From positions 95,803-159,802 of the forward strand of contig NAJO01000067.1 of NCBI GenBank assembly GCA_002077065.1: 64,000 nucleotides of DNA, in the 5' to 3' direction. The translations under genes and the position numbers were made by a program. Numbering within the stretch: position 1 is the stretch's first letter; every line of letters begins with the position of its first letter. The notes beneath the pieces were generated by a model, which did no database searches, was not told the origin of the DNA, and saw only the letters and a list, made by a program, of their open reading frames with translations. This document shows positions 32,121-41,641 of the stretch, one piece after another. The stretch is from Cryoendolithus antarcticus (lineage: Eukaryota; Ascomycota; Dothideomycetes; Cladosporiales; Cladosporiaceae).

Positions 32121-33380
32121 TCATGTCCGCATCCTCTCGATCTGCTCTCGTATATCGTCCATAGGGAGAGCAGACCGAGAGAGCACCGCTAGGGCCTCTT
32201 CCACGCTGAAGTCTAGCGACGACGTTGCCTTGCTGCGAGAGTCTCTTTGTTCTCGCACTTTCCTGACCTGTAACTCGAGATAGGGCATCGAAGCCTTGCT
32301 GACCCTCCCAAGATTCTTCACCCGATAGTAATACTCCACCGTACGTTCCGCTGCAAGATTCAGGCGCGAGCGGTTGTTGAGTACCCAACCCGCAGCTAGA
32401 TCAGGATCGATGCGTATCGCGTAAGGCTGCATCGGCTCTTCATGTTGCAGCATATTTGGGGCTTCTGTAGGCATACGATCGGGAGGCACGTCCGTGGTGT
32501 AAACGATGCAATGGTCAGACTTTATCACTGAAGGCTTCGACACCCCCTGGCCACCATAGCTTGTGATGGGCACGGCTCGACAAAAGTTTGGCTCGGCGTG
32601 AACCGAGACTAGTGCTCGTCTCTTCGATATCAGCGACTGGCCAAAGCTGTCGACACTCATTGATCGGCTTGAATTGGATGTTCTCTCGGACCAACCAGCA
32701 ATGTCCGTCGTGATCATCTCGAATACCTTGAAATATTGTCAGGAGCTCAAATTACCCACAAGACATGAACAGATGTACTTACCCGCCCAGGGGCAAAGAA
32801 TGTGGTGCCATTACCTTGACTGCGGTAGCCTGATATCCACTCAACATCGGCAGCGTCAAGATACCTGTAGCCGGCCCAACCTACCGGGGATACTGATCAC
32901 TGTCTGCTGGCGGTGCGAAGTTTCGTGCGAGTACCCTCGGATGCTACCGGACTCAGTCTGTAAAGACTGTTGTCTCGGTTGCACAGCGACGGATGAGGCG
33001 TTGTTCCCAGCGTTGAACGTGCCTGGTGTAACGAGCGTTGCTTCAAGGATTGGTGCAGGGAGAGAAACACTAGCGGCAATACCCTGAGCATTATGTTCGA
33101 GGGAGGGCGTGCTGACTGTTCCTACAGGTGAGATGTAATTCGCTGCGCGCTGTATCTCAGGTTGGACCCGAAACACTTCCAGCGAGAGCTGGCGCGGCTC
33201 GTTATGGTAGGGCAGTCGATATCCGCGACTCCTGCCTTGCCCGCTTGCCCGACCTCTTCCACGACCTCTCGGCAACGATCCCTGTTCAGCAGCCCTCACT
33301 TTGTCTCGGTTACTCGGGTGCTTTGCGCGTCCACGACCTTGACCGTACTGTTCAGGCTGGATGCTTCGTTCGTCTGTCAT
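32121..33380 (-). CDS. DUF6590 domain protein E with Arg/Gly-rich N-terminus (three exons)
   Basis: Exons 33380-32885, 32829-32783 (47 nt) and 32726-32121 give 382 residues. Introns of 55 and 56 bp occupy the first two family positions; the third family intron is absent (FCRAVPITSYGGQGVSK is continuous). Instead of the WW-like motif, the N-terminus is an RG-rich basic region (GQGRGRAK, PRGRGRGRASGQGRSRG), which resembles RNA-binding RGG tracts. The domain (about 166-330) reads GYRSQGNGTTFFAPGR-VFEMIT, KSDHCIVYTTD, IRIDPD and SRLNLAAERTVEYYYRVKNLGRV. The C-terminal helical module is short (FSVEEALAVLSRSALPMDDI). It has no divergent partner gene. Confidence 0.8.
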
Positions 33381-33980
33381 GACAGATGGGCTATCCTACC
33401 ATACCCAACACTGTCCTTTGATAGAGGTTGGCTAATAGTCACTGTCTTGAGTCAGAATGCCTGGCAGAGAGTGCCGCAAAGCTAGAATATCTGCGTCAGA
33501 GGATGCTGGCCAATAGTCACTGTCTTGAATCAGAATGACTGGAAGATAGTGCCTCAAAGCTAGAATATTTGCGTCAGATGATGATGGCCAATTCAAGGGC
33601 AGGGCAAGTTGAGTCCAATAGAGGGTCGACTGCGCTATAATGCAGATCAAAAGGGTGCAGAAACACAGACCTGCGTTTGCGATGCTGTCAATCGAGAGCG
33701 CCTCCTATAGCCCCATGCGAACGAGGCAACCTCGAGGCAAATGCAGGGCTGGATACATTCACGAGTAGCTGGGAGAGCTCCCCACTAGCGCGAAGCTGCC
33801 GCCACTAACAATACGCAATCGGCTAGTGTACATCCAACCACTAGTGTAGGACAAAGTGCATGTTCATCATTGCAGAAAGATGAGGTCCACACCGATGCTG
33901 CAATAAGCGCAACTCTATTCACGATCACGTCAGTACACGCCCTCCGAGTAACGCTTCCGATTACGTCTTGCAGACATCCA
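33381..33980. other. Intergenic region between genes E and F, with a 78-bp tandem duplication
   Basis: This 600-bp gap contains the E promoter, the F 3' end and the duplicated 78-bp unit listed separately. No other feature recognised. Confidence 0.4.
33434..33589. repeat. Tandem duplication, two 78-bp units
   Basis: Units 33434-33511 and 33512-33589 are aligned without gaps and differ at about eight positions. The unit length is a multiple of three, and both units are open on the minus strand (repeat peptide core DANILALRHYLP / DADILALRHSLP). It lies just upstream of gene E. The coding potential is unproven. Confidence 0.88.
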
Positions 33981-36271
33981 TCATTCCTGCTCTATAAAGC
34001 GTGCGGGCAACTGTTGCACCCAATCCTTGACGAGCGCAAAGCTCTCGGATATGCGCTCTGACGAGGTGTCGACGCTCTCATCCTGATCACGTGGACCCAA
34101 TGATACGCCTCTGTGACTTGCGCCCTCCATGTTATGCATATCGGCGGGTAAAGTATCGACCTGGAATATAATACCTGCTGCTGAGCATTCCCTTCGCCGT
34201 GCCTGCAGATCCAATTCGTCCTTGTCGAGTGCGAGGAGTAAGGCTTGCTTTTGGACCGCGAACTCTCGTTTTCGCTCTGGAAAATGAGGGTCCGTAGCCT
34301 CTCCACGGTCCGAAGCCAGGGTATGGGCACGCAGCTGCTCGTCATACTCCTCATACAATTCTTGCAGTTGCACTCTCGACAATCCCACTCTTTGTTGCGC
34401 CTGTCGGAATGCCACAACCTCAGGACGTAGATGAGCCTGAGCTTGATGGTCATCGACATATGTTATTGAACTCTCTGAGGCTCGGGTGTTGACTTGTGCT
34501 TTCATCTCGCCTATCTTATCAAGCGTCTCTTTGCTCGCCACCCGCCACGCTAGGATTTCTTTCGTGTTGTCGCGGATGTCTGTCTCAGTCGTGCTGAGCT
34601 CCAATTGCTTTGCGGTAGATGACTTCTGGACATCTTTTGCTTGATCTACTTGCTTCCGCACCTCTCTGAATGCTTCATCCAGCTCTTCGTGCGCTGCGTC
34701 AAACCCTTGATCGCGCTTCTTAACCGCGCTATCCATCATCTGGAGACACTGAGCCAGAGACTCCCAGGCCGAGTTCAACTTTGTCTCGACGTCGTACCGC
34801 TGATTCAGCACCGTCTCGTGAAGTCCAACAAACCGCTTCAGACGTCCGTACAGTCTATCAAGATCGGCTTGCTGCTGCTTCGCTTCGTCAATGTCATCTT
34901 TCCCATGCCGCTGTGCGCTCAAAGCAGCGGGAAGATTCGACGCTATAGCATATGAATCGGGCGTAAATGCTACAGAGCGCAGAGCCGCAGTGTCTGGCAT
35001 CGTCGATGGACTCGGTAATGGGTCTTGCGGCACAGCTGGAGTCAACGGAAGATAGGCATGGCCAGCCGGTGTCGACTCGCTGGTAGAGCTGACCAATTTA
35101 TCCTCAAGCGCGGCAGGATTTGATGTCGCTTGACCACCAGAGCCTTGATATGTCGTGCGGTCCAGCAGATTTGGCGGACTTCCATGACTTTGTGCGTGAT
35201 CAGGATTACCGGGCACAGCTTCGCTGACACTTCCTCTATTCGACTCATGCGATCGCTCCTCCGATGCCAGGGAGACGCCTAGCTGCGCACTCCAGACACT
35301 TGCGAATTGCTTGAGTAATTGACTCCTTGACTCGTCGCTGACTTTGCCAAAGGGCCATACTTTTGCACTGTGCTCGATATTGTGCACTTTACCGTAGTCA
35401 ATGCGTGCAGACCGTTGAAGTTTATATCCTATGTCATCAGCATCAACTCTTATGGGTATAGGCTGCATCTCAATCTCCGCCGCAGAGATGTCTGGTGCAG
35501 TGTCCCCAGTGTAGATAATGCCATATTGCTGTACTTCGGAGTGTCCCAGACTACTGATGGCCAGCTTCGGAACTATCGGACTATATCGAGCTCAGTTCTC
35601 TGTGAATACAAGCCGAAGCTTCGCGAGCGTCAGGGTGAGGAAATACTAACACTACGCTGCAGCTGAGCACACCAATCTTGATGACTACCAGGCCGTGTAC
35701 ACCATGCTTCGACTGTGTATCCGCCACACGCCGCGATGCGATACCAGATGGTAGACCGTATAGTTGGCTTACAGAGAACACCTACATCCATTTAGCGCTT
35801 TCGTGGCAGTGTCTCCAGCGCACAGTGCTTACGGTTCCTGTACGAAAATACTTAAGTGGCTCAGACTGCACTTTGAATTGCATCTTAGGCTCTGAGGAAA
35901 GGTCAACGAGCGCTCCGAGATGCCAGATCAATCTACATGCCTTTATTCTGGAGCCTGCGTTGCTTACTTCCTGGTGGGACGAAGCCGCCATTCCACACAT
36001 TTTGTTGTTGAGTCAATTGACTCGAAATGCTGGATCCTTCACTCCATTTACTTATGCTCGTGCCGCTGATAGTCTCCGGTGGCGAGAGGGAGTCTTTTGA
36101 GTGGGGCGGCGCCTGAGAAACCGTGCTGTCGTCAAGCTCATTGCCATCGTCTAGTCTTCTTTTTACGCGATTCCGTGCATCATACCAATACCAGGTGCTG
36201 TGAGTATCATCCCACTCCCACTCTGGAGCGTGTTTGTTGTACGCGTTCTGCATACCACGATGCGGATGCAT
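33981..36271 (-). CDS. Fusion protein F: WW-like motif + DUF6590 domain + coiled-coil partner module (four exons)
   Basis: Exons 36271-35968, 35891-35833 (59 nt), 35781-35651 and 35580-33981 give 697 residues. The introns are 76, 51 and 70 bp at the same three positions and phases as in B-D. Domains: aromatic WW-like motif WEWDDTHSTWYWYD; DUF6590 (about 102-265; LKYFRTGT-VFSVSQL, LVVIKIGVLSCSVV-PIV, YGIIYTGD, SARIDYGKVHNIEHSAKVWPFG, LLKQFASVW); a Ser/Pro linker; then a long coiled coil (about 393-630) ending in CSAAGI and, at the extreme C-terminus, VKDWVQQLPARF. The last two motifs are those that define CC1-CC3. F therefore carries in one chain what A-C and CC1-CC3 carry as separate neighbouring genes. 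Confidence 0.85.
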
Positions 36272-36892
36272 CTCAGGCGCTTATCACAATTCGGGAACTG
36301 TTCAGTGAACCTGGGGCTCAATCGTAAACATGACTCCGGTGGCTTCCCATATCGTAAGAGTGCTGCACCTTTCAAGTGATGCTGGAATGCCACGAATGAA
36401 ATGCATCTCGGACTGCAAGGGTCTGCCAGCTACCTGCGCAATGGACACCGCAGCACGGGTTTCGAACGTTTCTAGTTTGCCTCGCCGACCACTCCCCGCG
36501 CGGAGGTGAGGGCGGGCTAGCGCGGCTGGCGGCAGGACGGGAGTCAAAGTCATCAACTACTCTACAGGTCCGCAACATGCATGGTCGAGCAACATTTGAT
36601 TTTGGCAAACTCATGGTACACAGTATACATAATGTATGTCAACTACCTTTCCGACAGCGCACAGTCGCTCTGAAAAACTACCTGCATCTCCTCAGCACGA
36701 AATGCGCCATGCGACTGGCACCGTAGGAAACCAACACGTCTCACCACAAAAACGTCGCCGATCTTGTAATGACACCCCCACAATACGTGTACAAAGGAGA
36801 TGGTTCGTAATATGGTCGCTGCGCCAGCGTTCGGCCGAGTGCATTGTCCTCGTGCAGGTGGCCAAGGTGAACTTCACTCACCCGCAGAGCTT
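36272..36892. other. Intergenic region between genes F and G
   Basis: This 621-bp gap holds the promoter of F and the 3' end of G. No coding or RNA feature is supported. Confidence 0.4.
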
Positions 36893-37930
36893 TTAGTCCT
36901 CTGCTTCAACAGCTTGCTCGAAGCTGACGCCACTCTGACAGCGCCGCGCGATTCTGATGGCTTGGTCGAGGGTATAATTTGACCGGAGCAACCTGCCAAC
37001 AATCTGGACGGAGCCACGGGTGAAGCCTGCATTTCGAGTCTGAGATGCACGGTGTGCCAACGGTGCCTGAATCCTCATTCGCATGAGATCTGTGATAGAC
37101 TCTGCCACTTCAATACTCTCGCCGCGGATTATGAACCGAGCCATGGCCAGAGCGGTCGCTGGCGGACGATCGTCTTCCTCCAATTCCCGTGCCTGGACGG
37201 CTACCTCCTCTGCGTGACCTTCGTCAATGAGCTCCGAAATTCGGACAGCGGCCTCCTTCTCGTGGCCCGACTTCATCAAAGCGTCAATCCTAATCGCTGC
37301 ATCCACGTCGTGATCTTCTTCCATCAAGTTCGCGACATCATTGGCATCGCTTGGGGAAACCTCGTTGTGTCTGATGAGCCTTAATATGGTGGCCCTTCGC
37401 TCGACAGCCGCGGGTGATGACGAAGGCCCGCCGTCCGATACTGTGGCATGAGGTGACCGGGATCGTCCCAGTGTTCTTCTCCGTGCAGATCCGCCGCTCT
37501 GCACGTCTGAGATCTCATCTTGCGGACCTGGAGTGTTGCGATCGTCATGCGATTGTGAATAGGAATCGTTGCCAGAGTAGCGTGATCTGTTGCCGGCGCT
37601 GTCTGTCAGGCTTAGATTCTCTAATTCGGCAGCGACGATCTCAGCTGATCTTCCGCCGCCTGGCTGGGTGCGGAGTATACGCGGCGCTGCGCTCCCACTC
37701 GGCTGGCCACTGCCGGGAGATGTGCCATACTGGTCACTAGACGGCGACCTTTCCTGTTCTTGGTTCGCGTTGTAATCGTTGTAAGCCTCCCGAACCTCCC
37801 TTCGATAGTTTCTACCAACATCGATCCTTCTTCCACTTCTCAGCACATACTGCATGCGATCAATGTCGATCATACACGCTCGGCGCAACTCCGTACTTTC
37901 AATGGGCACGAGCGGACGATTGCCTGCCAT
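36893..37930 (-). CDS. Truncated DUF6590 paralogue G with helical-repeat C-terminus
   Basis: This 345-residue frame starts MAGNRPLVPIE. Residues about 18-45 (ACMIDIDRMQYVLRSG, RRIDVGRNYRRE) match only the C-terminal edge of the DUF6590 domain (the I-D-x-D .. S-x-R-I-D-x-G block); GRVF, RRFVVI and HAIIYT are absent. After a Ser/Arg linker there are at least four short helical units (EKEAAVRISELIDEGHAEEVA; ALAMARFIIRGESIEVAESI; GSVQIVGRLLRSNYTLDQAIRIA; GVSFEQAVEAE) like the C-terminal modules of B, C and D. Upstream on the same strand (to about 38120) there are scraps resembling the missing middle of the domain, but with stops, so G may be a decaying copy or a specialised tail protein. It has no coiled-coil partner. 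Confidence 0.6.
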   Translation of the reverse strand: MAGNRPLVPIESTELRRACMIDIDRMQYVLRSGRRIDVGRNYRREVREAYNDYNANQEQERSPSSDQYGTSPGSGQPSGSAAPRILRTQPGGGRSAEIVAAELENLSLTDSAGNRSRYSGNDSYSQSHDDRNTPGPQDEISDVQSGGSARRRTLGRSRSPHATVSDGGPSSSPAAVERRATILRLIRHNEVSPSDANDVANLMEEDHDVDAAIRIDALMKSGHEKEAAVRISELIDEGHAEEVAVQARELEEDDRPPATALAMARFIIRGESIEVAESITDLMRMRIQAPLAHRASQTRNAGFTRGSVQIVGRLLRSNYTLDQAIRIARRCQSGVSFEQAVEAED

Positions 37931-38580
37931 GTTTGTGCGACCTGATCGACGTCATGGGTGTGGGGTTTCGTTCACGTGCTCGAGTTCCTTGCTGTGGTCT
38001 CCGAGAACCTACCCCGAGCTATGTCGTCGTTGCGAGCAGATGATCGTGTGGTATCAGAGTACATGTGCAACTACTGACGACTACCGGGCCGACTGCTGTT
38101 ACTGTACTGTGCGCTAGATCAGATAGGCGCTGGACACAGCACAGGTCATCTGGTCTCTGCCTTCAGCCCGGGCCGAGGTGCATGCACTCCACATGCTTCA
38201 TATGTCTAGAGCGGATCATGTGTAACTTAGGCAGGTGTATCCGCGTCCAGAAGGTAAGCTGCAAGAGCTGCTAGGCTAAATGCTTGGATACCACGGCATA
38301 CGGGACCGCGTCGCCTTATTCACGCGTGGCTGTCGTTGATAGACCAGCTAGAGTGAGTGTGGCCTTGCAAGCCTTGGTGGCCGCGTCCAGATCTCGAGGG
38401 TTTTCATAGTGACAGGAGAGATGAAAGGTGCTGTATGTCGGCGACTGTCTGACGTGAAGTGGGGGGTGGTAAAGCTACTCCCCGGACATAGCGCGGACAT
38501 AATGAAATGACCCTCACAAGCCACCATCCGCTACGCTCGGGATAGGTGGGCACCACGCAAGCCGCAGAGCCATTGTCACA
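37931..38580. other. Intergenic region, gene G / GST; right border of the DUF6590 island
   Basis: This 650-bp gap contains possible decayed upstream exons of G (about 37990-38110, minus strand) and otherwise nothing recognised. Confidence 0.35.
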
Positions 38581-39642
38581 TTACAGCGCGCTATGTACTG
38601 TCACATTAGCTGGCTCAAGTGTCCCTCCATACTCGAGCACCCCCGGCATCTTGCACTCGCCGACATTCAGCTTACTCCAGTCACTCTCATATCCTTCCTC
38701 AACATGCGGCCAAGGTCCAAGCGGCGTGATTGCCTTCGGATTGATGTCGTAATGCGACTTGGTGTAGTTCTCCTTAGTGTGTCGAAAATTGGTCGTGTCT
38801 CGGAGCTCAGCATGATTGTGGTACAGATTCTTCAGCCAGTTGTTTATGACCGGATAGTCATGTCTGATAGTCCCAAGATTGCACTTGAAGTGCTGCACGT
38901 ACACTGTGTCGAAGCGGACGATGGTCGCGTACGCCCGGACATCGAGCTCAGTCATCTGTTTTCCAAGGATGTACGGGCCCTTGTTAGCATGCAGGATCTT
39001 CTCAAGCTTATTCAGTGATGCGAAGACGGGCGGGATATTCTCTTCGTAGGCTTCCTGGGTTGGTGCAAAGCCCGCTCGATACACCCGAGTGTTGAGATCT
39101 CGCTGCAACCAGTCTGCTAGATGGTCAATCTCCCGTCGTAGGTCCTCAGGATACAGCGTCAAAGCGACCAGGTCCTTGGGCAGCAATGAGTCGAATGCGG
39201 TCTGCAGGTCTCGCAGCAGCTCGGCGGACTCGTTGTTGACGATCGTGTTGAGCTTCTTGTCCCATAGCACGGGCACAGAGTAACGACCCTTGTAGTCTGG
39301 ATCCGCCTTGAAGTAGATCTCATGCATGAACTTGCTGCCGAAGAGGTCGTCTTCAGTGGCACCTGCGTACGCCTTCTCAGACGGGACGTTAAATTGCCAG
39401 CCCGGCCAGCCCTTATCGTCACCTTTGGGGTACGGCTTCACGATCGAGGTCGTGATGCCTGCATACTTGTCCATCTGCTTCAGATGCACTACAATGTTCG
39501 CCCGGTGCGCAAAGGGGCAAAAGAGGCCGATGTAGAGATGATAGCGGTCCTTGTTCGGTGTGAAAGGGCCATCTGCCGTGATCTTGCCGTGGAAGGAGTC
39601 TTCCGGACCTCGATGCCAGTCTGCTGGGAGTGAGGAAGCCAT
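38581..39642 (-). CDS. Glutathionyl-hydroquinone reductase (Xi/omega-like glutathione S-transferase, ECM4 type)
   Basis: This is a single-exon 353-residue protein. The N-terminal thioredoxin-like domain has the Cys active-site motif GLFCPFAHRAN (Cys42; the family usually has CPWAHR). Next come the WQFNVPSEKAY region, SVPVLWDKKLNTIVNNESAELLR (glutathione-binding VP..NNES), the C-terminal helical domain (GPYILGKQMTELDVRAYATIVRFD) and the family terminus FRHTKENYTKSHYDINPKAITPLGPWP. This order and length match Ecm4/GS-HQR enzymes, which reduce glutathionylated hydroquinones using glutathione in the cytosol and act in quinone and stress detoxification. It is divergent from the next gene across 402 bp. 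Confidence 0.92.
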   Translation of the reverse strand: MASSLPADWHRGPEDSFHGKITADGPFTPNKDRYHLYIGLFCPFAHRANIVVHLKQMDKYAGITTSIVKPYPKGDDKGWPGWQFNVPSEKAYAGATEDDLFGSKFMHEIYFKADPDYKGRYSVPVLWDKKLNTIVNNESAELLRDLQTAFDSLLPKDLVALTLYPEDLRREIDHLADWLQRDLNTRVYRAGFAPTQEAYEENIPPVFASLNKLEKILHANKGPYILGKQMTELDVRAYATIVRFDTVYVQHFKCNLGTIRHDYPVINNWLKNLYHNHAELRDTTNFRHTKENYTKSHYDINPKAITPLGPWPHVEEGYESDWSKLNVGECKMPGVLEYGGTLEPANVTVHSAL

Positions 39643-40044
39643 GTTCGCGACGCTAATCCGGAAGTGCTTTCATCTATGGGATCAGCGAGCCATGGATCTA
39701 GGAGACCTCGCACGTGGATGTAATCTTGGACGGTCGATGTTGTCAGATCTAGTCACGCCACTGGGGAAGGAACGCTCAAGGTTGCGGCACTTGACGGAGA
39801 AAGCACGATGGGTCAAACTCGTTCCCGTACCTTATTTCGACGACTTCTCCAGATCCGGGGCGTCGCAACGTTGTGAGCTTAAATTAAGGCTGCATCGTGG
39901 CGCAACACCGGTGTGACGTGGGGCCTCTAGTCGGCCTCGTGAGCTGCCTTGTAAGTCAACAATTCAGTTCACGATCCTTCGAGCAGCATTCATAGCGTGT
40001 CGTCCGCCATAACCAGCCTAATCATTCAGCAGCGCACAGTCAGC
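39643..40044. promoter_or_regulatory. Divergent intergenic region, GST / charged membrane protein
   Basis: This 402-bp region lies between divergent start codons and holds both promoters. The frame of the downstream gene is open upstream of 40045 but lacks support. Confidence 0.4.
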
Positions 40045-40830
40045 ATGCGTTCCACTCGAGGATACGATGAGGACGACGATCTTACCATCGTCCGATCGAA
40101 TCTATCATATGGAACACGACGCACATCCGCCGACGATGATTACTCAGAGGCGACGTCTCGTCATACACAACATCGAGACAGACGTCGACGAAGACGACGA
40201 CCATCGCCATCTATTCGCTCCATGTCTTCCGACAGCGACACGCAGCGTCGTTCGTATACACGGAAGCCTCCTCGGGATCCACACGACAGTGACGAGAGAG
40301 ATAGCAAGCATGACAGAATCGCCTACGCAATATTAGCCCTCGGTGTCTTCTCAATGCTCGCTGGTGTGCTACGTTTGCGGCGAGACAAGCGAGGCGACAA
40401 TGCTCGAGCTCTCCGCCGGGAGGAGCAGGCGCGACGACTGCGTCAAGAGGACTTTGAGCAACGAAAACGTGACAGGAGACGCCGAGAGGATATGGATACC
40501 GAGCGGCGATATCGAGATCGCGACCATGACGATCAAGAGTCCGTCAGCGAACTGAAGACCATCACCTACGTACCTACTGAGGCGCCAAGAAGCCCGAGCA
40601 GAGGTCCGAGACGCCTCGAGCCACCTTCCGACGAGCGTGACGACCGTTCGAAAGCGCCGAGCCGAACTGGTAGATCAGAGGCTGGTAGCGTGGGCACGCA
40701 TAGAACTGACGACCATGAACGAGATGACAATTTGTCGCGAACTGACTCGGCAATACGTTCCAAGCGGCGGAGTCGGCGATCGAGGAGCGATGATTACGAC
40801 TCGAGTAGTGTGGAATATCCGCGGAGGTGA
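40045..40830 (+). CDS. Hypothetical Arg/Asp-rich single-pass membrane protein
   Basis: This is a 261-residue single-exon frame from MRSTRGYDEDDD. The protein is extremely charged (runs of R, RS, DR and ER) with one hydrophobic helix, AYAILALGVFSMLAGVLRL (about 92-110), directly followed by a basic stretch, so the C-terminal half is probably cytosolic by the positive-inside rule. C-terminal to the helix are charged helical repeats (RREEQARRLRQEDFEQRKR) and a Ser/Arg/Asp-rich disordered tail. I do not recognise a family. The composition resembles small fungal membrane proteins of unknown role. An in-frame ATG at 39997 would lengthen it by 16 residues. Confidence 0.65.
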   Translation: MRSTRGYDEDDDLTIVRSNLSYGTRRTSADDDYSEATSRHTQHRDRRRRRRRPSPSIRSMSSDSDTQRRSYTRKPPRDPHDSDERDSKHDRIAYAILALGVFSMLAGVLRLRRDKRGDNARALRREEQARRLRQEDFEQRKRDRRRREDMDTERRYRDRDHDDQESVSELKTITYVPTEAPRSPSRGPRRLEPPSDERDDRSKAPSRTGRSEAGSVGTHRTDDHERDDNLSRTDSAIRSKRRSRRSRSDDYDSSSVEYPRR

Positions 40831-41641
40831 AGTGTGTTATCGCGAGGGGATTAAAGATCACCCGAGATGTCTATCGTTAATACATGGCATTCTCCAGGCT
40901 ACTCGACCTTCCTCGGCTACCACATGGGATCGGACTGGAAAACGAGAAATGGCCGCGTGCTAAAACGTCTACGAGATGCAGTCAGTTGGTTGCCTATCAT
41001 TACTCTGATGGACATGATTAGCTATTCAACATGCTGCCTCAGAATCCCTACGGGTGATCGTCGCGACTCACATGCGGCGACATGATGGGCAAGGCCAAAA
41101 CAGACGTCTATCTTGTAATACGAACAGTCAATGCCATCCACCGCAACTACGGGTAAGCACGAGAATGTGCTTCAGGAGGAGGTCGTAGACACTAGGGTGC
41201 TCAATTACTGCTCTGATAATTGCTAGTGCCTGCTACTGCAGAACAGGTTCCTTCCTTTCTGGAGACCACAACCTGTCTTGCAGTCCGATCAGATCACTCT
41301 ATCAGGAGGTGGAGCAACATCGGACTTGAGTCCAGCAATGGAGAATCTACGCTGCCCAGTCACCGGGTGTACCAGCCAGTCACCGGGTGTATGAATTGAC
41401 AGGCTAGCTGCACCGACTTACGATACCACTGGCACGTGTTTACTATCGTATGAAGTGGGAACACCGCAGTTCGACGACAAAGTCACCGCTGTCCATGCTA
41501 TATTGCCAGACTGATCTATCAGATGGCCACTTCGGCGCAGGAGGTGCGTCCAATACAAGATGTTCCATGCTTGTAAATTGCCCTCCTTCTCTCGTATCGA
41601 TCCTTCCGGAGCAGACTGAACAAGCCACGCGAGCGACCGGG
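40831..41641. other. Intergenic region with a short direct duplication
   Basis: This 811-bp gap holds no supported gene. A 16-bp direct repeat (CCAGTCACCGGGTGTA at 41356-41371 and 41376-41391, period 20) lies upstream of the next small frame. Confidence 0.4.
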
